In this document: positions 46,004-54,261 of the stretch, one piece after another
Layout: each line of letters opens with the position of its first letter
Numbering within the stretch: the first letter of the stretch is position 1
NCBI RefSeq assembly: GCF_008040165.1
Contig: NZ_VRUR01000001.1
Location: 122,150 to 186,149 of the forward strand
Direction: 5' to 3'
DNA length: 64,000 nucleotides
From: Flagellimonas hymeniacidonis
Lineage (GTDB): Bacteria; Bacteroidota; Bacteroidia; Flavobacteriales; Flavobacteriaceae
Program-made: the position numbers and the translations under genes
The notes under the pieces: generated by a model
What the model was told of the DNA's origin: nothing
The model's input: only the letters and a program-made list of their open reading frames with translations
Databases searched by the model: none

Positions 46004-46020
46004 TGTCCAAAAATTGGACA
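46004..46020. promoter_or_regulatory. 17-base palindrome, possible operator
   Basis: TGTCCAA-AAA-TTGGACA, a perfect inverted repeat with 7-bp arms, about 100 bases before the peptidase gene at 46122. It lies beyond the rpoD terminator, so it belongs to the downstream gene's upstream region. The binding protein is unknown. Confidence 0.35.
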
Positions 46021-46121
46021 AACTTAGCCAACCTCCCTGTTAAAGTTTCTCAAACGACTGTCCTTATAGCATTTTCCAACGTACATATTCTAACTACAGG
46101 ATATTTTAAAATAGACAGGAT

Positions 46122-46901
46122 ATGAGTTTTACTATAGAAATAAGATTTTTAGGTGGTTTAACAGAGAGTCAACAATCAGTATTTGCAGATGCTGCATGCA
46201 GATGGCAAGAAATTATTCTAGGAGATTTACCTCCTGTACAATTGGCGAACGGAGATATCATAGAGAATGTGAGAATCGATGCCCAAGGCACTACTATTGA
46301 TGGTGCCTCAGGAATATTAGGCCAAGCAGGACCCACACAACTAAGATCAGGAAGTTTTTTGCCCGCAACTGGCATTATGCGATTTGATAGTGCAGATTTA
46401 GCCCGTTTAGAAGCTGAAAACAGCCTTGTTGATGTCATTATTCATGAAATGGGGCATGTTTTAGGGTTTGGGACACTATGGTCTTCCCAGTTTTTAGGGT
46501 TAATTGCTGGTGAAGGCTCTGAAAATCCTGTATTTACTGGTGAAAACGCTCTCAATGAATATAAAAACCTCACCAATAGTATTGAGCCTAATCCTGTTCC
46601 TTTAGCTAATACCGGAGGCCCAGGAACTAGAGAGGGGCATTGGCGTGAGCTTACTTTCGACAATGAGTTGATGACAGGATTTATAGATACAGGGGACAAC
46701 CCCATAAGCAGACTATCTATTGCCGCGTTTGAAGACATGGGGTATCAAGTGGAATACACCTCCGCTGATACATATGCCCTCCCCGACCCAACAATAATGG
46801 AATTGAAAGAGTTAAAAGAAAACAATCAGTGTAAAATGTGTAGCAGAAAAATTCTCCGTTGCGACCCCATAATCTTACCTGAAAGTGCATTTTTGAATTA
46901 G
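46122..46901 (+). CDS. Leishmanolysin-like (M8) zinc metallopeptidase without a signal peptide
   Basis: 259 residues. HEMGH at 108-112 in IIHEMGHVLGFGTLW, third zinc His at 173 (EGHWREL), and Met-turn M184 in ELMTGFID match the metzincin pattern of leishmanolysin-like bacterial peptidases. RLSIAAFEDMGYQVEY is the usual C-terminal signature. Unlike most relatives, it starts with MSFTIEIRFLGGLTESQQ and has no signal peptide or T9SS sorting domain. The last ~35 residues contain CKMCSRKILRC. The export route, if any, is unclear. Confidence 0.83.
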   Translation: MSFTIEIRFLGGLTESQQSVFADAACRWQEIILGDLPPVQLANGDIIENVRIDAQGTTIDGASGILGQAGPTQLRSGSFLPATGIMRFDSADLARLEAENSLVDVIIHEMGHVLGFGTLWSSQFLGLIAGEGSENPVFTGENALNEYKNLTNSIEPNPVPLANTGGPGTREGHWRELTFDNELMTGFIDTGDNPISRLSIAAFEDMGYQVEYTSADTYALPDPTIMELKELKENNQCKMCSRKILRCDPIILPESAFLN

Positions 46902-46947
46902 CAATCAAGACAAAAATAAGGCGCGTAAACCTAAAAAAGCATTTGCT

Positions 46948-46955
46948 TATTTTTG
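46948..46955 (+). promoter_or_regulatory. -7 promoter box (TATTTTTG) for rpe
   Basis: An exact TAnnTTTG box, 18 bases before ATG 46974. It overlaps the first codon of a longer in-frame start at 46953, which it therefore excludes. Confidence 0.55.
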
Positions 46956-46973
46956 TATGCATATAATGCTCAG

Positions 46974-47633
46974 ATGAACACAAAATTAGTAGCTCCTTCC
47001 CTTTTAGCGGCAGATTTCGGAAACCTGCAACGAGATGTTGAAATGGTAAACAAAAGTGATGCCGACTGGCATCACATAGATGTAATGGATGGTGTTTTTG
47101 TTCCAAACATTTCATATGGAATGCCTGTGGTAAAAGCAATTGCCAAGCACGCTACCAAACCTTTGGATGTGCATTTGATGATTGTGGACCCGGACCGTTA
47201 CATCAAAACATTTGCCGAGTTGGGTGCTTCAATTCTATCTGTTCACTATGAAGCGTGCACACATTTGCACAGAACTCTACAAGCTATAAAAGCAGAGGGC
47301 ATGAAAGCTGGGGTGGCTCTAAATCCGCACACTTCTGTACATTTATTGGAAGATACCATCCAAGATATAGACTTGGTCTGTATGATGAGTGTAAATCCAG
47401 GTTTTGGAGGTCAATCTTTTATTGAAAATACCTACCAAAAAGTAAGTGATTTAAAAAATCTCATTAAAAAGAAAAATTCTAAGGCCCTTATTGAAATTGA
47501 TGGTGGGGTTAATGCGACCAATGCCAAAAAATTGGTGGATGCCGGTGCCGATGTTCTTGTTGCTGGTAGTTTTGTTTTCAAAAGCGAAAATCCGACAGCA
47601 ACCATCAAAACCCTTAAAGAAGAAATTGCATAA
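46974..47633 (+). CDS. rpe: Ribulose-phosphate 3-epimerase
   Basis: 219 residues from ATG 46974 (MNTKLVAPSLLAADFGNLQR). Interconverts ribulose-5-phosphate and xylulose-5-phosphate in the pentose phosphate pathway. TIM-barrel motifs: HHIDVMDGVFVPNISYG (metal His and catalytic Asp), LDVHLMIVDPDRYI, MMSVNPGFGGQSF, and IEIDGGVNATNAKKLVDAGAD. Its stop overlaps the next start in a TAATG junction. Confidence 0.95.
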   Translation: MNTKLVAPSLLAADFGNLQRDVEMVNKSDADWHHIDVMDGVFVPNISYGMPVVKAIAKHATKPLDVHLMIVDPDRYIKTFAELGASILSVHYEACTHLHRTLQAIKAEGMKAGVALNPHTSVHLLEDTIQDIDLVCMMSVNPGFGGQSFIENTYQKVSDLKNLIKKKNSKALIEIDGGVNATNAKKLVDAGADVLVAGSFVFKSENPTATIKTLKEEIA

Positions 47634-48601
47634 TGCAAGATTTTGATGTTATTATTATTGGTGGCGGTCCCATTGGTATTGCCTGTGGCCTCGAGGCCAA
47701 AAAGCAGGGGCTATCTTATCTAATTATTGAAAAAGGACCTATCGTCAACTCCCTTTTTAACTATCCAATCAATATGCAGTTTTTTTCTTCTTCGGAAAAA
47801 CTGGAAATTGATAATATCCCTTTTATTAGTAAAGAAGCCAAGCCCAAGCGCAATGAGGCTTTAGAATACTACAGGAGAATTGTAACCTCCAACCAACTTA
47901 ATATTCACTTGTTTGAAAAAGTAACCGAGGTTAAAAATAATGGTGGTTCCTTTTCAATACACACCGAAAAAAATCAATATACCTCCAAAAACATTATAGT
48001 AGCTACCGGCTTTTACGATTTGCCCAATACGTTAAACGTTCCTGGGGAAGACCTACCCAAAGTTTCTCACTATTATAAAGATCCCCATTTTTATGCAAGT
48101 CAAAAATTAGCCGTTGTAGGTGCTAGTAATTCAGCCATTGATGCAGCTTTGGAATGTTACCGTAAGGGGGCAGAAGTCACATTAATAATTCGCGGTCCGG
48201 AAGTAGGTCAACGGGTAAAATATTGGGTGCGCCCAGACATCATAAACAGAATAGAGGAAGGGAGCATTAAGGCCTATTACAATGCCACAGTAAAGAAAAT
48301 CTCCTCAACTGAAATACAAATTGACACTCCAGATGGTGTTGTAACCTTAGAAAACGATTTTGTCCTAGCACTTACCGGTTATATGCCCAATTTTGAATTT
48401 CTGGAAAAGTTAGGCATTGAGCTATCTCTAGATGAAAAGCGACTTCCCAACTACAACCCAGAAACAATGGAATCCAATATTGAAGGGCTTTACCTGGCCG
48501 GGGTTATTTGTGGAGGTATGGAAACCCATAAATGGTTTATTGAAAACTCCAGAATCCATGCCCCCATCATTATCCAATCCATTAAGAGTAAAATAGCATA
48601 A
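47633..48601 (+). CDS. YpdA-family FAD/NAD(P)-dependent disulfide reductase-like protein
   Basis: 322 residues. An FAD-binding Rossmann motif starts at residue 5 (FDVIIIGGGPIGIACGLEAK) and an NAD(P)H motif appears near residue 160 (AVVGASNSAIDAALECYRKG). YFPINMQFF-type segment (NYPINMQFFSSSEKLEI), GPEVGQRVKYWVRPDI and LAGVICGGMETHKWFIENSR match the YpdA family, whose Firmicute members reduce bacillithiol disulfide. Whether this organism uses bacillithiol cannot be told from the window. There is no CxxC redox pair. It is translationally coupled to rpe. Confidence 0.88.
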   Translation: MQDFDVIIIGGGPIGIACGLEAKKQGLSYLIIEKGPIVNSLFNYPINMQFFSSSEKLEIDNIPFISKEAKPKRNEALEYYRRIVTSNQLNIHLFEKVTEVKNNGGSFSIHTEKNQYTSKNIIVATGFYDLPNTLNVPGEDLPKVSHYYKDPHFYASQKLAVVGASNSAIDAALECYRKGAEVTLIIRGPEVGQRVKYWVRPDIINRIEEGSIKAYYNATVKKISSTEIQIDTPDGVVTLENDFVLALTGYMPNFEFLEKLGIELSLDEKRLPNYNPETMESNIEGLYLAGVICGGMETHKWFIENSRIHAPIIIQSIKSKIA

Positions 48602-48697
48602 GAAATCAGGTTTTAAACCTTATAAAAACTGCTTTAGCCGTAAGGTGCATTCCAAAATCCCTACTTTTAAGTAGTATAGGAATTCAAAAACAGGAAA

Positions 48698-49432
48698 ATG
48701 ACCAAACAATTGCATTTGGCTGCTCAATATTTGGCTACCGCAGCGAAAAGCTTTTTAGAAGCCAAATCAGACGATAGTCACACCAATCTTGGCTTTTCCA
48801 TAGAGGAAAAGAGTCTTCAAACTTGGGCTTTGGATGCCAATGGCACAAAACTCTGCCTAAACTATGAGCAATTTTCACTAGAGTGGAAATCCCATGAAAG
48901 CAACTCCTTTTTACTAGATGGAAAAACCCATGAAGAAATAGTGAACTGGTTAAGCCAGACTTCCAAAACCCTTGGATTTGAAAAGCCATATCAGTTTGAC
49001 TTACATTACGATATGCCTTATAGTATGAATCCAACTGACCAATTTAAGAAGTCGGATACACAGGAATTGATATTGTTGAGGTCTCTCGCACAAAATGCGT
49101 TAAAATCATTTTTAAATATTGAAAACCTAACTTCGGATATTCGTATTTGGCCGCATCATTTTGATACAGGAGCATTTTGCGTATTAAATGATGGTTCTGG
49201 AAAATCGATTGGTATGGGGCTCTCCATTCCGGACGCTATGATTGATGACCATTATTTTTATATCAGCGGATATATTGGGCATGACGGTCTTGACACTGCC
49301 AATTTTGCACCATTGACGAAAGGCAAATGGTTAAATGATGGATTCAAGGGTGCTGTATTATCTGCTTCGGGAATAAGTACTGAAATTGCTGTTCAATTTT
49401 TTAGAGAAGCCTTTAAGGCTTATGTTAGTTAA
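48698..49432 (+). CDS. Conserved-looking cytoplasmic protein of unknown function
   Basis: 244 residues without signal peptide or membrane segments. Notable motifs: YQFDLHYDMPYSMNP and DIRIWPHHFDTGAFC, a His-rich pattern that could bind metal, and SIGMGLSIPDAMIDDHYFYISGY. I do not recognise the family. A near-consensus -7 box (TACTTTTA) lies at about 48662. The stop overlaps the end of the convergent beta-barrel gene by four bases. Confidence 0.78.
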   Translation: MTKQLHLAAQYLATAAKSFLEAKSDDSHTNLGFSIEEKSLQTWALDANGTKLCLNYEQFSLEWKSHESNSFLLDGKTHEEIVNWLSQTSKTLGFEKPYQFDLHYDMPYSMNPTDQFKKSDTQELILLRSLAQNALKSFLNIENLTSDIRIWPHHFDTGAFCVLNDGSGKSIGMGLSIPDAMIDDHYFYISGYIGHDGLDTANFAPLTKGKWLNDGFKGAVLSASGISTEIAVQFFREAFKAYVS

Positions 49433-50007
49433 AGTGAAAATTGATATTGTAAGGAGATACTAGCGATAAATCCTTGTTCCACCTCATCTCCACTGGTTAT
49501 GGCGTTGATTTCACGTCCAAATCCAGCAGTAAGACCAATTTGGGATTTGGTATTCTTGATAGGCAAGAAATACCCGCCTTCCAACCAAGGTTGTACTACC
49601 AAAGTATACGTACTTCCTGATACTTGACCTCCTATAGGTCCAATATTATCTGTCCAATCAATGTTTAGGCTCCAGACATCCACATTGAAACCTGCTATGA
49701 ATTTACCCTTACCGGATGGATAGTGTTTTCGAAATCCAACGGAACCACCAAAACCTTCGCCTTCTTCAGTAATATTGACATCGCTAAAATCTTGGCGATC
49801 CACAAAATTTCCTCCCAAGCGAAAAAGTAATGAGGATTTTTCATTGAGATAATGCTCCAGATTTATTGTTGGGATGATCCCAGCTGGATATACTTGAATA
49901 GACACTCCTAAATCTGTTCGCACTCCATTGGTGTTAGTATCTTGGCCTTGGGCCGAAAGATTGGCAAGACAAAAAAACAATCCTAAAACATACAATTTTG
50001 CCTTCAT
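49429..50007 (-). CDS. Predicted outer-membrane beta-barrel protein
   Basis: 192 residues. A signal peptide ends around NLSAQ. The rest shows alternating hydrophobic strands (LGVSIQVYPAGIIPTINLEHYL, SLLFRLGGNFVD, IGLTAGFGREIN) and a final aromatic strand (SISLQYQFSL), typical of small outer-membrane barrels. Ligand unknown. Last gene of the minus-strand operon 49429-52903, one base after the ATP-grasp gene. Confidence 0.8.
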   Translation of the reverse strand: MKAKLYVLGLFFCLANLSAQGQDTNTNGVRTDLGVSIQVYPAGIIPTINLEHYLNEKSSLLFRLGGNFVDRQDFSDVNITEEGEGFGGSVGFRKHYPSGKGKFIAGFNVDVWSLNIDWTDNIGPIGGQVSGSTYTLVVQPWLEGGYFLPIKNTKSQIGLTAGFGREINAITSGDEVEQGFIASISLQYQFSL

Positions 50008-50008
50008 G

Positions 50009-51052
50009 CTATATCACTTTTAATTGTGCTTCCAATTCACCATTAGCTTTCAACATGGCTCTACCATCTTTAAAGCTAAGGTAAGAATGTCCCTTTTTAT
50101 GGTTCATGATACTGATATCATTGAGCATGCCCCAATGCCTAGTAATCTCCTTCCATGCAAAAAACAAAGAGTGCTTTGGGTCGTAGATATGTGTTGCCTC
50201 TCCCCCAGCCCCGTTAATTTCGATAATACTGAAGTTTTTACCCTCCGACAGTTCTTCAATAGAGTTATGGAGTACATCTAAACGTCCATAATGAAATCCT
50301 TCAATTCTTGAACAAATGTCATCTATAGCCTTCAACAGTCCTTCATTAAGTCTATGGGTATCGTCAATAAATTTGGCCCCTCTAGTATGGCTTCCGTATG
50401 GCACCAAAATGAATTCCTCACCTTTATCGAGAACCAGATTTAATTTAAAACCAAATTTCTTTTTTAAAGCTGAAAGTTGTAAGTGACTTCGCGGGTCTTT
50501 TTTAATAAGATCTAGAATAGCACTTTTCCCATCTCCTATCACAGATAAAAACAGTTTGGAGACTATTCCAGTAATCTTCCCTTTTTTCTCCCCAGGTTTG
50601 CGAACATAAAAAATACCAACTTCATTAGTATAGGGTATCAATTCTTGAATCAAAAAATGTTCTGGGTTTTTTGAAAAATACGCTCTAAACTCTTCTTTGT
50701 TATGAATTTTATCCACCCCAAATGCCTTCATCCCGATATCCGGTTTAGCGATAAAGGGGAAATTAATTCCTTCAACCAATACCTTTTCCAAAGCTAATTC
50801 TGGAGTCTCCTCCTTAGAAATGAATACGGTCTTGGGGATGTACTGTTGTGGAATCATATTATAAATTTCCATTTTTGATTCCATAGCCATTCCCCCGTTT
50901 TTCATGGATGGATTGGCAGCATTGAAAAAGAAAAAAGAACGTGCTTTAATGGAGAAGTACAACCAAACGGGAAACAAGGGGTAATAAATTGCCCATAAAG
51001 GCCAATATTCCCAATGTGTTAGTTTATGAAGTTTTAATCTCCAAGGTTTCAT
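50009..51052 (-). CDS. ATP-grasp family protein (D-Ala-D-Ala ligase-like)
   Basis: 347 residues. N-terminal hydrophobic stretch (EYWPLWAIYYPLFPVWLYFS), then an ATP-grasp fold: FPFIAKPDIGMKAFGVDKI, FLIQELIPYTNEVGIFYVRK, GKITGIVSKLFLSVIGDGKS, YGRLDVLHNS and IIEINGAGGEATHIYD (metal/ATP Glu-x-Asn). Related proteins are often annotated as D-alanine-D-alanine ligase, but the N-terminal domain is not that of Ddl, so the carboxylate and amine substrates are unknown. It starts in a four-base overlap with the NRDE gene. Confidence 0.83.
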   Translation of the reverse strand: MKPWRLKLHKLTHWEYWPLWAIYYPLFPVWLYFSIKARSFFFFNAANPSMKNGGMAMESKMEIYNMIPQQYIPKTVFISKEETPELALEKVLVEGINFPFIAKPDIGMKAFGVDKIHNKEEFRAYFSKNPEHFLIQELIPYTNEVGIFYVRKPGEKKGKITGIVSKLFLSVIGDGKSAILDLIKKDPRSHLQLSALKKKFGFKLNLVLDKGEEFILVPYGSHTRGAKFIDDTHRLNEGLLKAIDDICSRIEGFHYGRLDVLHNSIEELSEGKNFSIIEINGAGGEATHIYDPKHSLFFAWKEITRHWGMLNDISIMNHKKGHSYLSFKDGRAMLKANGELEAQLKVI

Positions 51053-51771
51053 TTTGTTACAAGTTGATTTGGTGAAAAGGGCACAACATACTTTTTATTA
51101 TTGAATAGATCTAAGTGCTTTAAAACGGACTCTTCATTACCCAAAATCGCTTGGGTTACACTAAAGGTCTTCAATCCTGTATTTCTATCGATAATAAATC
51201 CGTTTTCATAATCTTCATGATTGTTAGAGTGAAAATCAACAACATCTGAAGCCAGAATATCCGTATTGCTACCTATGAACTTACTGAAAAGGTTAGCTCT
51301 ATGGGCTATAGCCTCTTCATCATATAGGGTCGCAGAGGACCAGATATGGCTTTGGCTTTTATCCAATAACTCGAGATGTTTTTGGTGTCCATCCCATCTA
51401 AGTTCTTGCAACTTATCTGTATCAAACAGTACCAATGTAAAAGGTTCAATATTGTCTAAATCCATCTCTTTTATAAAAGCATCAGGATTGGACGCACTAA
51501 TCACATCCAACAAAATAAGTCCTCTGCTTTTTGCATAATTTCCTTTGGATTCATGTTTTTTAAACGCCCCATTCAATACTACTGCAACAACCCCATTTTC
51601 ATTTAAAGCGAACCATGTTCCACCGGCTTTTGGGTCCTTGGGAAAAAGCACTTTAGTAGTATTTATTATTTCTTCCTTTGGCTCAAATGCTACGGGCCGC
51701 GAAATATGTTCATCACGGTTTGAAGTGATGAAATAATTATTATTTCTAGAAATGAAGCTTACTGTACACAT
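51049..51771 (-). CDS. NRDE (TANGO2-like) family protein
   Basis: 240 residues. The start MCTVSFISRNNNYFITSNRDE gives Cys2 and the family-defining NRDE motif, followed by RPVAFEP, FPKDPKAGGTWFALNENGVVAVVLN and a GNYAKSRG segment. The fold is Ntn-hydrolase-like; the eukaryotic homologue TANGO2 is linked to heme and lipid handling, but bacterial substrates are unknown. It overlaps the DinB gene by 13 bases and the ATP-grasp gene by four. Confidence 0.9.
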   Translation of the reverse strand: MCTVSFISRNNNYFITSNRDEHISRPVAFEPKEEIINTTKVLFPKDPKAGGTWFALNENGVVAVVLNGAFKKHESKGNYAKSRGLILLDVISASNPDAFIKEMDLDNIEPFTLVLFDTDKLQELRWDGHQKHLELLDKSQSHIWSSATLYDEEAIAHRANLFSKFIGSNTDILASDVVDFHSNNHEDYENGFIIDRNTGLKTFSVTQAILGNEESVLKHLDLFNNKKYVVPFSPNQLVTK

Positions 51772-52244
51772 GCTGCTCTATGTTGCATGGTTGAAGGAGC
51801 AACTCCAAACGATTCGGGCAGTTCCATGGTAGAAAAATGTCTAATGCCTACCTTAATGAGTGCATGGTGGTGGATGGTATGCTCCAAATTATACATCACC
51901 TCTCTATAATAATTAGATTCCAAACGAGTTTCTGAATCACCCAATTCATAAGTTACTTTTACCGTTTTATTGGGTTTTTCCAGAGTTGATTGGATGCGTT
52001 CCAATTGCTCAATGGCAAAAGTCAATTCTTGTTCAATTTTATGGTTGCGTTCCCGCTTATCATAAGACACATCAGCTCCATCATATCCATTGATCAGGCA
52101 TAAGTACAATTCGATGATATGTCTTGTATGTTGCCCTATCGTGGAATTGGAAAGCACTTCACATGACTGCGCATAACACTCCTCTGGAAGCTGCAAAAGT
52201 ATTTCTTTGAATTGCTCAATAGTATCTATAGAAGATCTGAACAT
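51759..52244 (-). CDS. DinB-like four-helix protein
   Basis: 161 residues, all-helical. Putative metal-binding histidines occur in the DinB pattern: STIGQHTRHIIELYLCL and YNLEHTIHHHALIKVG. DinB/YfiT-like proteins often act as thiol-dependent transferases or hydrolases; the substrate here is unknown. Second gene of the operon, five bases after the LysE gene. Confidence 0.83.
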   Translation of the reverse strand: MFRSSIDTIEQFKEILLQLPEECYAQSCEVLSNSTIGQHTRHIIELYLCLINGYDGADVSYDKRERNHKIEQELTFAIEQLERIQSTLEKPNKTVKVTYELGDSETRLESNYYREVMYNLEHTIHHHALIKVGIRHFSTMELPESFGVAPSTMQHRAACVQ

Positions 52245-52249
52245 AATTA

Positions 52250-52903
52250 TTATTGTATTTTGAGGTTAAGGCGTTTTTTAACAAACAAGAACATAAGATA
52301 AAAAGAAAATCCAAGGTACAATAGCCCCATTAACAGATTGGTAATCATACTATAGTTCTCATAATTTGTAAAAATATATTTGCCTGCGGAAATGAAAATA
52401 CCTAGGCCTATCATGGTCCCGATTCCTATCCCGAATAAATAAAAAGCATAGGATCTTTTAGAAGTTTTCAATATCCCTTTAGTGCTAAGTACCTTGTTCC
52501 AGGTCATCCAAAAAGGAATTTGCAAAGGGTTAAGGGCACTCAATAAAAGACCAAGTAAAAATGCTGAACTAATTTGTGGCAATGCATTGACTTTAGGGCC
52601 TACGTCAGAAAGACTAGCAGATGCCAAAAAACTGGTTGTGGCTAAATACAGTAGTAAAACTATCCCAAAGGGAATGAGGTAATTGGACACTTTTTCACTC
52701 AATTGCAAGCGCTCATTCCCAAATAAGGCTAGACGTACAACTAGTAGTTCAACCAAAACAACTGCAACGGAAAACCATATGGCCGATGTTACACTTTCAG
52801 AAGCTGCAATATTAAAAGCTGTGAGGTTCAAGGTACCTAAAGGCAAAGCCCCTAAAAAACTAACTAATAACCCTGAAAAACAAACTTTTGAATATTTATC
52901 CAT
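52250..52903 (-). CDS. LysE/RhtB family amino-acid-type exporter
   Basis: 217 residues from ATG 52903; a TTG four codons upstream is less likely. About six membrane helices with the N-terminal LysE motif (FLGALPLGTLNLTAFNIAAS) and LLLSALNPLQIPFWMTW in the middle. Exports a small solute; identity unknown. First gene of a five-gene unit LysE-DinB-NRDE-ATP-grasp-barrel, which could make and export a small peptide-like product (inference). Confidence 0.85.
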   Translation of the reverse strand: MDKYSKVCFSGLLVSFLGALPLGTLNLTAFNIAASESVTSAIWFSVAVVLVELLVVRLALFGNERLQLSEKVSNYLIPFGIVLLLYLATTSFLASASLSDVGPKVNALPQISSAFLLGLLLSALNPLQIPFWMTWNKVLSTKGILKTSKRSYAFYLFGIGIGTMIGLGIFISAGKYIFTNYENYSMITNLLMGLLYLGFSFYLMFLFVKKRLNLKIQ

Positions 52904-53021
52904 AGTAACAATCAATGTTTATCCAACATTCAAACATTGCTCTAATAGTCTCTAAAATAGATATACCTAACATCTAAAAGCAAATCTAATGCAGATTTTA
53001 AGCTGTCTATCCTACTAAATG

Positions 53022-53468
53022 TTATTTGTTTCTTATTTTTTTCCAGTTCTCATCTGCCTTGGTTTGCAGTGTTTCTGGAGATTCTTTGGTCCAAAGATTC
53101 AAAGTGTTGGTTTTTCCTGAATTGTAGAACAGATAGAGTTTTCCATCCCTAATCTCAAAAGTCTCTGGGTTGATGCTTACCTTTTTGTCTGAAACAGCAA
53201 CAGCGTAAGCGCAATATCCACCATATTGAGGAACAAATTTGGTTGGATCGGACTTAAAGGAATCCAAATTGTCTTGGTTGGAGAACTTATATTTTACTCC
53301 ATCATGGCCAGTGGTCAATTCTTTTTTTCCTTCAACGGCTTTTCCATCAAAATAGGCTACCACATCATATCCATTGGCTGCATAACCTTTTTTTGTGTTG
53401 TAATCGATGGATTGGGCAACCGTTATGGTGCTCATAATAAAAAGAAGAGCAATTACAATTTTTTTCAT
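53022..53468 (-). CDS. Exported YHS-domain protein
   Basis: 148 residues with a signal peptide ending STITVAQ. YHS domain: GYDVVAYFDGKAVEGKKELT, VKYKFSNQDNLDSFKSDP, FVPQYGGYCAYAVA, then INPETFEIRDGKLYLFYN and ADENWKKI. This is the group annotated in Proteobacteria as YHS domain-containing (seleno)protein; here the position after GYCAYA is Val, with no Sec. YHS domains usually bind metals. Last gene of the eight-gene Rieske operon, one base after the membrane-anchored Cys/His gene. Confidence 0.88.
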   Translation of the reverse strand: MKKIVIALLFIMSTITVAQSIDYNTKKGYAANGYDVVAYFDGKAVEGKKELTTGHDGVKYKFSNQDNLDSFKSDPTKFVPQYGGYCAYAVAVSDKKVSINPETFEIRDGKLYLFYNSGKTNTLNLWTKESPETLQTKADENWKKIRNK

Positions 53469-53469
53469 T

Positions 53470-54258
53470 CTAGTAAATTGAAGATTCTTTATCTAACTTT
53501 TCTATTTTGGAAACATCAATGCGCATAGTGTACCAATCTTCCAGTTTTTCAACCTTTCCCTTTAATTTTGAAGGAAGGCCTATATACGGTACTATGTCTT
53601 TATGTATTGGGTTTCCTTTCAAATCGGTTAATAGAAAATATTCTGAAATGGAATTATTGTCCGAAACAGCCAGAACAGGTGGAATTCCGCCAGAAATACA
53701 AAGAGCCGCACAACTACGGTGTATTTTTCCATAGCCAGGTTTCATTACCCCAAAATAGCATTTAGGGTCAACTATTTCTCCAACAACCTCATGATTACCC
53801 ATGGATTCTGGTAGTACAAAATTTTTCTTTTTTGATTTATCCAAGCTTATTTTCTGGCTATCATCAATCTGCAGCAAGGTCTTCCCATTGTAATAAATAA
53901 GGTTTCCTTCAATGGTCAAATGTTTACCATTAATGTTTCCCTTATGCCTTTTGATTTCATCCAAATAAGCATTTGCACCAAATTTCCCAAAACCTAACAA
54001 AAGAACATCCTTAAAAGTGTTCTTTGCAAGTTCAACTCGTAGCATGGGATAAGGAGCCTCATAATAAGTGCCGGATATTTTTGTGGGGGTATCAAAATCA
54101 AAAACGCTATTGTTAGCCTCCTTCTGAAAGAAGCCAAATAAAATTGACCCAATAAGAAGTAGCCCTAAAGCAAATAGAACAAAGCGTTTAATGGAGCTCT
54201 TCGTTTCCTTGCCCACAGCATCTACATAACCAATATAAAATTCATCCTTTTTCTCCAT
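53470..54258 (-). CDS. Membrane-anchored protein with a Cys/His motif, unknown function
   Basis: 262 residues. One helix at about 25-44, with the bulk predicted outside the cytoplasm. Residues 161-193 carry the striking segment EIVDPKCYFGVMKPG, then IHRSCAALCISGGIPP, giving C167, H180, C183 and C187, a plausible metal or cluster site or redox cysteines. An OB-like beta region precedes it (ISGTYYEAPYPMLRVE, LTIEGNLIYYNGKTLL). I recognise this segment from uncharacterised proteins but not a function. Three bases separate it from the cytochrome b-Rieske gene. Confidence 0.8.
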   Translation of the reverse strand: MEKKDEFYIGYVDAVGKETKSSIKRFVLFALGLLLIGSILFGFFQKEANNSVFDFDTPTKISGTYYEAPYPMLRVELAKNTFKDVLLLGFGKFGANAYLDEIKRHKGNINGKHLTIEGNLIYYNGKTLLQIDDSQKISLDKSKKKNFVLPESMGNHEVVGEIVDPKCYFGVMKPGYGKIHRSCAALCISGGIPPVLAVSDNNSISEYFLLTDLKGNPIHKDIVPYIGLPSKLKGKVEKLEDWYTMRIDVSKIEKLDKESSIY

Positions 54259-54261
54259 GTC

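Noticed and set aside
46953..46973. Seven-codon N-terminal extension of rpe
   Set aside because: Its TTG start overlaps the -7 box, and the family starts at ATG 46974.
50009..51052. Calling the ATP-grasp protein a true D-Ala-D-Ala ligase
   Set aside because: The N-terminal domain and spacing of motifs differ from Ddl, and no peptidoglycan genes are adjacent.
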